DNA from: JACMOY01 sp038322575
GTDB lineage: Bacteria; Actinomycetota; Actinomycetes; Actinomycetales; Angustibacteraceae
Length of the DNA stretch: 18,780 nucleotides
Reading direction: 5' to 3'
Assembly: GCA_038322575.1 (NCBI GenBank)
Contig: JBBQGB010000062.1
Span: 1-18,780, forward strand
The translations under genes were made by a program, and so were the position numbers. Positions 7,397-13,997 of the stretch are shown piece by piece. A model generated the notes under the pieces. That model saw only the letters and a list, made by a program, of their open reading frames with translations. It had not been told where the DNA came from and did no database searches. Positions within the stretch are counted from its first letter, which is position 1. Every line of letters begins with the position of its first letter.

Positions 7397-7415
7397 GCTG
7401 AACTGACCGTTCAGC
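7397..7415 (+). other. Short inverted repeat between the repeat peptide and the GGDEF-EAL gene
   Basis: GCTGAAC (7397-7403) and GTTCAGC (7409-7415) form a perfect 7-bp stem with a 5-nt loop, 8 nt after the peptide stop. There is no T-tract. It could end or attenuate the peptide transcript or be a protein-binding site. The left arm resembles the CTGAAC of the neighbouring repeats, so it may be repeat-derived. Confidence 0.4.
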
Positions 7416-7444
7416 CGCGGGGAGCCGTCCACGGGGGGACCATC

Positions 7445-9874
7445 ATGAGGGTGAGTGCCCCACAGGTCGGCGTCGCGCGCCTGTTCATCGTGCTCTGCTG
7501 GGCGCTCGCCCTGCTTGGTCTGGCCCTGACGGTGACGACGGCCGAGCCCCCCGACGGTGCGCAGGAGCACCGGACCGTGCTGCTGCTCGGCGTCCTGGTG
7601 GCCTACCTGGTGGCCGACAGCAGCCAGATCCACGTCAACGTCCGTCAGCACGTCCTGTCGGTCGCCCTCAGCGACCTGCCGCTGGTGGTGGGCCTGCTCC
7701 TGCTCGACCACCGGTGGCTGCTGGCGGCCCGGCTGCTCAGCGCGGTCTCCGTCTTCGTCCTGCAGCGCCGGGCCGTGAGCAAGTCGGTCTTCAACCTGTG
7801 CCTGTTCGCCGCCGAGATCGGCCTGGGCAGCATGCTGGTCGGCCTGCTGCCGATCACCGACGCCGCGACACCCGGCCAGTGGGTGGCCACCTACCTGTTG
7901 GTGCTGACCGTCGCGTCGGTCGTCGCCTTGGTCATCGGTCTGGCGATCCGGCTCCTCGGCACCCACCTGGCCGCCCGCGACCTCGCCGTCCTGCTCGTGT
8001 CGGGGTGGGGCTCGGCCCTGCTCGGCACCACGCTCGCGCTGATCGCCCTGCTCGTGCTGGGCACCTCGATCGCCGGGCTGGCGCTGCTCACGGTGCTGTT
8101 CGTGGTGGCGGCGCTCAGCCACCGCGCCTACGGTCGCCTGCTGCGACGCCACACCGACCTGGGGCAGCTGTTCAGCTTCACCCAGACCGTCGGGGCGGCG
8201 CAGACCACCGACGACGTGGTCACCACGTTGCGCGAACGCGCCCGCGCGCTGCTGCGGGCCGAGTCGGCGGTGCTGCTGCGGCTGGACGACGAGCCCCCGC
8301 CGCTGCTGCCCGACGTCGGGGACGCCGCGCTGATCGTGGCGCGCGACACCCGCGACCCACGGCTGCGGGCCTGGCTGTCGGCCACCGGCCTCAAGGACGC
8401 CCTGCTGGTGCCGCTGCAGGACCAGGGCCGGGTCTTCGGCGTGCTCCAGGTCAGCAACCGCACCGACCAGACCAGCACGTTCGGCTTCGAGGACCTGCGG
8501 CTGCTGCAGACCCTCGCCGCCCACGCCGAGCTCATCTGGGACAAGGGCAAGCTGGTCGACCAGCTGCGGTTCGACGCGCACCACGACAGCCTCACCGGCC
8601 TCGGCAACCGCACCCACTTCCGCCTGGCCCTGGACGGTCGTCTCGCCGCCCACGCCAGGTCGACGAACGACGTCGGCACCGCCGTCCTGCTGCTGGACCT
8701 GGACCGGTTCAAGGACGTCAACGACACCCTGGGCCACCCGGTCGGCGACCGCCTGCTGCGCAAGGTCGCCGAGCGGATCACCGAGCTGGTCCCGGTCGGC
8801 AGCGTGGTGGCTCGGCTCGGCGGTGACGAGTTCGCGGTGCTGCTGCCGGACGGCGGTGAAGACGGTGTCGAGGTGGCGCAGGCGGTGCGCGCGGGCCTGT
8901 CGCAGCCCTACGTCGTGCAGAGCACGTCCCTGGAGGTGGGCGCCTCCATCGGGGTCGCCGTCCTGGGCGAGGACGGCGAGGACGCCTCGACGGTGCTGCA
9001 GCACGCGGACGTCGCGATGTACGCGGCCAAGCGGCTGGCGCAGGGGGTGGCGCGCTACGCCGCGGAGGACGACCGCAGCAGCGTCGACCAGCTGGCGATG
9101 GCCGGTGACCTGCGTCGCGGGCTGGAGTCGGGCCAGGTCGAGATGCACCTGCAGCCGCAGTCCCATCCCAGCGGCCGGCCGCTGGTCTCCTTCGAGGCGC
9201 TCGCCCGGTGGAACCACCCGACGCGCGGCCTGGTGATGCCGGACGACTTCATCCCGCTGGCCGAGCAGACCGGGCTGATCAACCAGCTGACCTACGTCGC
9301 CCTGAGCGGCGCGCTGACCGCCTGCGCGACATGGCGGTCGCGCTGGCCGGACGTCGGCGTGGCCGTCAACCTCTCACCGCGCCAGCTGCTCGACCCCGAG
9401 CTGCCCCCGGCGATCGCTGCGCTGCTGCAGCAGCACCCGGTCGCGCCCCGGTTGCTGACCCTCGAGATCACCGAGGGGAGCCTGCTGGTCGACTCGACCG
9501 CGGCGGCCCGGGCACTGGCCCAGCTGCGGGAGCTCGGCGTCCGGTTGTCCATCGACGACTTCGGCACCGGCTACTCGGCGCTGGCCTACCTGCAGCGGCT
9601 GCCCATCGACGAGCTCAAGATCGACAAGTCGTTCGTGCTCGCCATGACCACCGACGACAGCGCCCGCGCGATCGTCCGGGCCATCATCGACCTGGCGCAC
9701 ACCCTGGGCCTCAGCGTGGTCGCCGAGGGGGTCGAGGACGAGGCGACGCGGGCCCTGCTCGCGGGCTTCGGCTGCGACCTCGTGCAGGGGTTCTGGCTCA
9801 GCCAACCGCTGTCGCCGCAGGCACTGCCCGGCTGGCTGCGCCAGCGCCAGAGCGGCTCAGCGGTCCTCGGCTGA
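7445..9874 (+). CDS. Membrane GAF-GGDEF-EAL protein (cyclic di-GMP synthase/phosphodiesterase)
   Basis: 809 residues. The N-terminal ~225 residues hold about seven or eight hydrophobic segments (a MASE-like membrane sensor not clearly of a named type). A GAF-like domain (about 240-365) and a short linker helix follow. The GGDEF domain begins at HHDSLTGLGNR (379-389) with intact GGDEF at 459-463. The EAL domain has EALARW (584-589), VNLSP (641-645), LEITE (673-677), DDFGTGYS (704-711), KIDKSF (725-730), VVAEGVE (758-764) and QGFW (781-784), so all usual catalytic residues are present. The position of the inhibitory RxxD site before GGDEF reads PVGS, so feedback inhibition through that site is unlikely. 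GGGGGA precedes ATG 7445. The stop overlaps the convergent methyltransferase gene by 18 bp. Confidence 0.93.
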   Translation: MRVSAPQVGVARLFIVLCWALALLGLALTVTTAEPPDGAQEHRTVLLLGVLVAYLVADSSQIHVNVRQHVLSVALSDLPLVVGLLLLDHRWLLAARLLSAVSVFVLQRRAVSKSVFNLCLFAAEIGLGSMLVGLLPITDAATPGQWVATYLLVLTVASVVALVIGLAIRLLGTHLAARDLAVLLVSGWGSALLGTTLALIALLVLGTSIAGLALLTVLFVVAALSHRAYGRLLRRHTDLGQLFSFTQTVGAAQTTDDVVTTLRERARALLRAESAVLLRLDDEPPPLLPDVGDAALIVARDTRDPRLRAWLSATGLKDALLVPLQDQGRVFGVLQVSNRTDQTSTFGFEDLRLLQTLAAHAELIWDKGKLVDQLRFDAHHDSLTGLGNRTHFRLALDGRLAAHARSTNDVGTAVLLLDLDRFKDVNDTLGHPVGDRLLRKVAERITELVPVGSVVARLGGDEFAVLLPDGGEDGVEVAQAVRAGLSQPYVVQSTSLEVGASIGVAVLGEDGEDASTVLQHADVAMYAAKRLAQGVARYAAEDDRSSVDQLAMAGDLRRGLESGQVEMHLQPQSHPSGRPLVSFEALARWNHPTRGLVMPDDFIPLAEQTGLINQLTYVALSGALTACATWRSRWPDVGVAVNLSPRQLLDPELPPAIAALLQQHPVAPRLLTLEITEGSLLVDSTAAARALAQLRELGVRLSIDDFGTGYSALAYLQRLPIDELKIDKSFVLAMTTDDSARAIVRAIIDLAHTLGLSVVAEGVEDEATRALLAGFGCDLVQGFWLSQPLSPQALPGWLRQRQSGSAVLG

Positions 9875-10693
9875 GCGACCCCGGTCAGGGCGCAGCGCCC
9901 AGAACGCGACCGCCGCCGCCGCCGCGACGTTCAGGCTGTCGACACCGCCGGCCATCGGGATCCGCACGCTGAGGTCGGACGCCGCCACCGTGCCCTCACG
10001 CAGCCCGTCGCCCTCGGTGCCCAGCACCAGGGCGAGGCGCTCCGGCGGGTCGGCTGCCAGCTCGTCGAGCGACACCGACGTCTGCGCCAGCGCGAGCGAG
10101 GCGACAGTGAAACCGCTGTCCCGCAACGTCTGCAGCGACCCCGGCCAGGGATCGGCCCGGCCCCAAGGCACCTGGAACACCGTCCCCATCGAGACCCTGA
10201 CGCTGCGTCGGTAGAGCGGGTCGGCGCACCGCGGCGTGACCAGCACCGCATCGACACCCAGCGCCGCGGCCGACCTGAACACCGCGCCCACGTTGGTGTG
10301 GTCGACGACGTCCTCGAGCACCGCGACGCGGCGGGCACCGGCGAGCAGCTCGTCGAGGGCGCGAGGCGGCGGGCGGTGCATGGCGGCGATCGCCCCGCGG
10401 TGCAGGTGGAACCCGGTGATCGACTCCAGGACGGCGCGGTCCGCGACGTACACGGGGACGTCGGCGCGCTCGGCCTCGCGGACGAGGTCGGCCAGCTCGT
10501 CGACCCACCGCTCGCCCATCAGGAACGACCGGGGGCGGTGCCCCGCGGCCAGCGCACGCCGGATCACCTTGTCGCTCTCGGCGAGGTAGAGGCCCTCCGC
10601 CGGCTCGCGGCGGGTGCGCAGCGCCATGTCGGTCAGACCCACGTACTCGTGCACCCGTGGGTCGTGGGGGTCGTGCACGTGGTGGACGGTCAA
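9857..10693 (-). CDS. SpoU/TrmH-family RNA 2'-O-methyltransferase
   Basis: 278 residues from TTG 10693. SPOUT motifs: motif 1 DHTNVGAVFRSAAALGVDAV (131-150), motif 2 LVLGTEGDGL (222-231), motif 3 IPMAGGVDSLNVAAAAA (245-261). The N-terminal ~110 residues match the substrate-binding region of actinobacterial TrmH-like methyltransferases (AESDKVIRRALAAGHRPRSFL). It transfers methyl from SAM to a ribose 2'-OH of tRNA or rRNA; the target base is unknown. The frame remains open far upstream through the permease gene, but that part is not protein-like. TTG 10693 overlaps the permease TGA as TTGA and gives the expected N-terminal length; GTG 10678 is an alternative. The pair is probably translationally coupled. 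Confidence 0.9.
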   Translation of the reverse strand: MTVHHVHDPHDPRVHEYVGLTDMALRTRREPAEGLYLAESDKVIRRALAAGHRPRSFLMGERWVDELADLVREAERADVPVYVADRAVLESITGFHLHRGAIAAMHRPPPRALDELLAGARRVAVLEDVVDHTNVGAVFRSAAALGVDAVLVTPRCADPLYRRSVRVSMGTVFQVPWGRADPWPGSLQTLRDSGFTVASLALAQTSVSLDELAADPPERLALVLGTEGDGLREGTVAASDLSVRIPMAGGVDSLNVAAAAAVAFWALRPDRGRSAEDR

Positions 10694-11463
10694 CTCGTGA
10701 GCACCCGCACGATGGCCACCACGCCCACGACGACGATGAGCCCGCGCAGCACCCGCGGCGGCAGCCGGCGTCCGTAGCGGGCCCCGAGAACCCCCCCGAC
10801 CGTCGAGCCGAGGGCGATGAGCAGGACCACCCGCCAGTCGATCCGGTCGCGCGCCACCGTCAGGAACACCAGTGCTGCAACGGAGTTGACGACCAGCGAC
10901 AGCAGGTTCTTCAGCGCGTTCACCCGCTGCAGGGGCTCGGGCAGCAGCGACCCGAGCAGGCCCATCAGCAGAACCCCCTGCGCCGCACCGAAGTAGCCGC
11001 CGTAGGCGCCCGCGACGTACGTCCCCGCCATCGCCAGCGACTGGTGGCCGCGCCCGGACGCCTCGGGGTCCAGCTCGCGGCGGCGGGCCACGGCGGCCTG
11101 CATCCGCGGCTGGGTCACCACCAGCACCAGCGAGATGGCGAGCAGCACGGGGACGATGGCGCTGAACGCCGCCGCCGGAAGGCGCAGCAGCAGCAGCGCC
11201 CCCGTCACCGCGCCGAGCAGCGACATCGGCGCCAGCAACCTGATCCGTCGCCCCTGGCCGCTCAGCTCGGCCCGGTAGCCGAGCGTCCCCGACACCCCAC
11301 CCGAGACCAGACCCACGTTGTTCGAGACGTTCGCGACGATGGGGTTGAACCCGAACGCCAGCAGCACCGGGAACGTGATCAGCGTGCCGGAACCCACGAC
11401 GGCGTTGATGGTGCCGGCGCCGACCCCGGCCGCGAAGATCGCGACCAGCTCGAACCACGACAC
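10690..11463 (-). CDS. TauE/SafE-family membrane permease (sulfite exporter-like)
   Basis: 257 residues with about eight hydrophobic helices in two homologous halves, typical of TauE/SafE (DUF81) permeases. Signature stretches are GAGTINAVVGSGTLITFP near the N-terminus and GAYGGYFGAAQGVLLMGLLG in the second half, with RVNALKNLLSLVVN after it. Known members export sulfite, sulfoacetate or other organosulfur anions, but most are uncharacterised; no sulfur-metabolism gene is nearby, so the substrate is open. GTG 11463 follows TAGGGT by 6 nt (leaderless-type). The TGA stop overlaps the TTG start of the downstream methyltransferase. Length is normal for the family. Confidence 0.88.
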   Translation of the reverse strand: MSWFELVAIFAAGVGAGTINAVVGSGTLITFPVLLAFGFNPIVANVSNNVGLVSGGVSGTLGYRAELSGQGRRIRLLAPMSLLGAVTGALLLLRLPAAAFSAIVPVLLAISLVLVVTQPRMQAAVARRRELDPEASGRGHQSLAMAGTYVAGAYGGYFGAAQGVLLMGLLGSLLPEPLQRVNALKNLLSLVVNSVAALVFLTVARDRIDWRVVLLIALGSTVGGVLGARYGRRLPPRVLRGLIVVVGVVAIVRVLTS

Positions 11464-11469
11464 GCGGTG

Positions 11470-11475
11470 ACCCTA
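11470..11475 (-). promoter_or_regulatory. -10 box TAGGGT, leaderless-type promoter of the TauE/SafE permease
   Basis: TAGGGT (minus strand), 6 nt (CACCGC), then GTG at 11463. No Shine-Dalgarno. Same architecture as the other leaderless-type promoters of this window. Confidence 0.55.
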
Positions 11476-11632
11476 TCCCGATGCGCGACCTGTCGAGCGC
11501 GCGGTTTGGGCCGACTGGTTCTCTCCGACGAGGGCGTGACTGGTCGGTGGCTGCGTGGACCGGTTCGGCACCCACGACGTGAGGGATCCGCGGGACGACG
11601 CGCGGGACGGCTGCGTCTGCCGATGGCTGATA

Positions 11633-11670
11633 GGGGCAACGGCGCGTCAGGTGTGACGCCCCGTTGCCCC
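11633..11670. repeat. Long hairpin, 17-bp arms with one mismatch
   Basis: GGGGCAACGGCGCGTCA (11633-11649) pairs with TGACGCCCCGTTGCCCC (11654-11670) across a GGTG loop; only position 11 of the arm is mismatched. It lies about 160 bp upstream of the permease promoter, with no flanking T-tract and no gene ending nearby. This argues against a terminator and for a REP-type element, regulatory site or structured RNA. Confidence 0.7.
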
Positions 11671-11842
11671 GATCCTGGAGATTCACCCGTGGGTTCACCC
11701 GCCGGGTGACCACAGGGGTGGCAGGGGAACTCCGCGCCGTCCGGTCCAGAGGGGTGGGTCGAACACGGGCCGGCCGGTGTGTGGTCGACCGGACCGTCCA
11801 GCGGTCGTGGTGCTGGTCGTCGTTCGCGGGTGCAGCGAAGGT

Positions 11843-11856
11843 GGGGTGATCACCCC
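11843..11856. other. Perfect 14-bp palindrome GGGGTGATCACCCC
   Basis: Self-complementary GGGGTGATCACCCC, nested inside wider arms TGCAGC (11831-11836) and GCTGCA (11863-11868). The form resembles an operator for a dimeric regulator, but no regulator gene or obvious target promoter is adjacent. Regulatory role is speculative. Confidence 0.4.
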
Positions 11857-11994
11857 GGGTTGGCTGCACCATCACCTGCAACCACACGTGCACTCACCGG
11901 GCAGACCGGAGCTGCGCCCGACGGCGCTCGCGGACCCGCGCGACGGTTGGCCGATGGCGTCCTGCGTGACCGTGACGCCCCCTCGCCGAGACGG

Positions 11995-12035
11995 CACGAC
12001 ACGCCCACCGGACGCCGTCCGGTGGGCGTGTCGTG
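11995..12035 (-). terminator. Perfect 20-bp inverted repeat, candidate terminator of the nfeD-SPFH operon
   Basis: CACGACACGCCCACCGGACG (11995-12014) and its exact reverse complement (12016-12035) flank a single C. The stem is very stable and lies 160 nt beyond the SPFH gene stop on the minus strand. Actinobacterial terminators are often GC-only stems without a U-tract, which fits here. Because the element is symmetric it could act in either direction. The long distance from the stop codon is the main reason for doubt; it could instead be an extragenic repeat. Confidence 0.5.
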
Positions 12036-12194
12036 GGATCTCGCGGTGGGAGCGACCTGACCACACACCAACAGAAGCACCACTAGACACCGGCGGGTCC
12101 AGGGCCGGACCGGACGCCGGATCGTGCCCTCGACGAGCTCGGCCCCGGCGTCCTTGCCGCCGGCCAGGCGCGGCGTCATCGCGGTGGTCCGCCC

Positions 12195-13349
12195 TCAGAG
12201 CAGCTCGGGGGCCGACCCCTCCCCCGGGCCGTCTGCCGGAGAGTCGACCGGGCCCAGCTGGTCGGGCTGACCGGCCGAGCGGGACGGCATCGGCCCCGGG
12301 TCGACCCCGCCGCTCGCCGCGCCCTCGGCCTCGGCGCTGGCACCGGCGGCCTCGCGACGGGCCGCGGCCAGCGCCTCGTTGGGGTCCTGCAGCACCGGCT
12401 CGTCGAAGAGCACCTCAGGGTGCTCGGGGGTCTGGCCGCCGCGGTCGGGGCGCGGCCCGGCGTCCGGCGTCAGGGTGCCGAGGACGCCACCGATGCCCTT
12501 GAGCGCCTCACCCAGCTCGCTGGGGATGATCCACAGCTTGTTGGAGTCGCCGCGCGCCAGCTGGGGCAGCATCTGCAGGTACTGGTAGGCGAGCAGCTTC
12601 TGGTCGGGGTCACCGCGGTGGATCGCCTCGAACACCTGGGTGATGGCCCGGGACTCGCCCTGCGCGTTGAGGATCGCGGCCTGGGCGGTGCCCTCGGCGC
12701 GCAGGATGTTCGACTGCTTCTCGCCCTCGGCGGTGAGGATCTGGGACTGCTTGACGCCCTCCGCGGTCAGGATCGTGGCCCGGCGCTGCCGCTCGGCCCG
12801 CATCTGCTGCTCCATCGAGTCCTGCACCGACGCGGGCGGGTCGATGGCCTTGAGCTCGACCCGGTTGACGCGGATCCCCCACTTGCCGGTGGCCTCGTCG
12901 AGGACGCCGCGCAGCTGGCCGTTGATCTGGTCGCGGCTGGTCAGCGTCTGCTCCAGGTCGAGCGAGCCGATGACGTTGCGCAGCGTCGTGACCGTCAGCT
13001 GCTCGATGCCCTGGATGTAGTTGTAGATCTCGTAGACCGCCGACTTGGGGTCCGTGACCTGGAAGTAGATGACCGTGTCGATGCTCACGACCAGGTTGTC
13101 CGAGGTGATCACCGGCTGCGGCGGGAACGAGACGACCTGCTCGCGCAGGTCGACGTTCGCGCGGACCTTGTCGATGAACGGGATCAGCAGGTGCAGGCCC
13201 GCGTCCAGCGTCCGCGAGTAGCGGCCGAGCCGCTCGATCAGCTGGGCGGTCGCCTGCGGCACGATCCGCACCGTGCGGGCCACCACGAACAGCGCGAACA
13301 GCACGAGCAGGGCCAGCACCACCAGGGTGGCGCTTCCGGCAGGGGTCAC
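12195..13349 (-). CDS. SPFH/band 7 (stomatin/QmcA-like) membrane protein
   Basis: 384 residues. One N-terminal membrane helix (about 8-24) is followed by the band 7/SPFH domain (RTVRIVPQATAQLIERLGRY at 25-44 to about 190). A helical region contains four 11-residue repeats of type ILxAEGxxQSx (193-236), then LQMLPQLARGDSNKLWIIPSELG (258-280). The last ~85 residues are Pro/Gly/Ala-rich and probably disordered. SPFH proteins oligomerise into membrane-microdomain scaffolds that affect proteases and membrane organisation. GTG 13349 overlaps the TGA stop of nfeD (GTGA), so the two are coupled, which is the classic NfeD-stomatin gene pair. Family assignment is firm; the biological role in this organism is inferred. 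Confidence 0.94.
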   Translation of the reverse strand: MTPAGSATLVVLALLVLFALFVVARTVRIVPQATAQLIERLGRYSRTLDAGLHLLIPFIDKVRANVDLREQVVSFPPQPVITSDNLVVSIDTVIYFQVTDPKSAVYEIYNYIQGIEQLTVTTLRNVIGSLDLEQTLTSRDQINGQLRGVLDEATGKWGIRVNRVELKAIDPPASVQDSMEQQMRAERQRRATILTAEGVKQSQILTAEGEKQSNILRAEGTAQAAILNAQGESRAITQVFEAIHRGDPDQKLLAYQYLQMLPQLARGDSNKLWIIPSELGEALKGIGGVLGTLTPDAGPRPDRGGQTPEHPEVLFDEPVLQDPNEALAAARREAAGASAEAEGAASGGVDPGPMPSRSAGQPDQLGPVDSPADGPGEGSAPELL

Positions 13350-13816
13350 GAGGTCCTCATCTCAGGCAGGGTCGGGACGACGACTGCCGTCGCCCCGTCG
13401 ATCGACTGCACCCGGACGCCGTACCCGGGCAGCAGGGCGTCGTGCTCGGGCACCGGCGCGAGCCGCGCGGACCACACCTCGCCGGCCAGCCGGATCCTGC
13501 CGCCGGTGACGGTCACGGTCTCGATGACCAGCGCGTCGCGACCGACCAGGGCCGCCGCACCGGTGAGCGTGGCATCGCCGGACCGGGCCCGGCGCACGAC
13601 GACCGGCCGCACCAGCCCGAGCAGCAGCAGGGCGACGGCCACCGCCACCAGCACCTGACCGACGAAGCCCAGGCCCAGGCCCGCGGCGAGGGCGCCGCCC
13701 AGGGCGCCGCCCATCAGCATCAGGAAGACGAACGTCAGGGTGGCCATCTCGACCACGCCCAGCGCGAGCGCCAGCCCTAGCCAGCCGAGCACCGGGTGGT
13801 CGGTCAACCAGCTCAT
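13346..13816 (-). CDS. NfeD-like membrane protein with OB-fold domain
   Basis: 156 residues. Two to three hydrophobic segments (about 10-35, 38-50, 52-70) are followed by a soluble C-terminal NfeDC/OB-fold domain, with LVGRDALVIETV (90-101), GGRIRLAGEVWSAR (105-118) and a terminal VVVPTLPE. This is the short form without a ClpP-like protease domain. NfeD proteins partner with SPFH proteins encoded next to them and are thought to influence their assembly. ATG 13816 is preceded by a purine-rich GGGGGGCAGGG ribosome binding region; the open frame further upstream is not protein-like. It overlaps the SPFH gene by 4 bp. Confidence 0.9.
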   Translation of the reverse strand: MSWLTDHPVLGWLGLALALGVVEMATLTFVFLMLMGGALGGALAAGLGLGFVGQVLVAVAVALLLLGLVRPVVVRRARSGDATLTGAAALVGRDALVIETVTVTGGRIRLAGEVWSARLAPVPEHDALLPGYGVRVQSIDGATAVVVPTLPEMRTS

Positions 13817-13910
13817 CCCTGCCCCCCTCGTCCAGCATCGCGTCGTCCAGCACAGCGTCCGGCGGTTCGACGCCGGTGGCGACCGGCCGGTTCCCCGCCC
13901 GCTGCCCGCC

Positions 13911-13916
13911 ACCGTA
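13911..13916 (-). promoter_or_regulatory. Candidate -10 box TACGGT upstream of nfeD
   Basis: TACGGT on the minus strand, giving a leader of roughly 85-90 nt before the nfeD ATG. It lies in the 181-bp divergent gap with the lytic transglycosylase gene. No -35 element is evident, so support is weak. Confidence 0.25.
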
Positions 13917-13997
13917 GTCCGGTGCCGCCACCAGGGCCGTGAGGACCGACCAGCCGCGAGGATCAAGAAGGCGGGCCCGGCTGCCGACGACACCCTC

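Larger units (their letters stand above)
11464..12194. other. 731-bp stretch with no convincing gene, rich in inverted repeats
   Basis: Between the permease start and the SPFH gene stop I see open frames but none with protein-like composition, a ribosome binding site and a recognisable domain. Supported contents are the permease -10 box (11470-11475), a long hairpin (11633-11670), a short hairpin TCACCCG-C-CGGGTGA (11695-11709), a perfect 14-bp palindrome (11843-11856) and a perfect 20-bp-arm inverted repeat (11995-12035). A G-poor, C/A-rich patch lies at 12059-12090. A non-coding RNA or regulatory region is possible; a decayed gene is also possible. No known riboswitch or RNA family was recognised. 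Confidence 0.6.

Noticed and set aside
7390..7444. Cyclic di-GMP riboswitch upstream of the GGDEF-EAL gene
   Set aside because: The 55-nt gap is too short and lacks GEMM-type conserved elements; only a small 7-bp hairpin is present.
7337..9217. 626-residue minus-strand open frame opposite the GGDEF-EAL gene
   Set aside because: Gln/Arg/His-rich composition is the antisense pattern of a GC-rich coding strand; the plus strand carries intact catalytic motifs.
10694..11893. Upstream extension of the TrmH-like frame to a 678-residue protein
   Set aside because: The added part is low-complexity Arg/Gly/Ala sequence antiphase to the clear TauE/SafE gene on the same strand; the SPOUT protein has its expected length from TTG 10693.
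11777..12502. Plus-strand open frames in the 731-bp gap
   Set aside because: They run through the perfect hairpin and into antisense of the SPFH gene, with Arg/Pro-rich content, no ribosome binding site and no recognisable domain.
13817..13997. ydaO-type (cyclic di-AMP) riboswitch upstream of the lytic transglycosylase
   Set aside because: Such riboswitches often precede wall hydrolase genes in actinobacteria, but I could not find the conserved core elements in this 181-bp gap.
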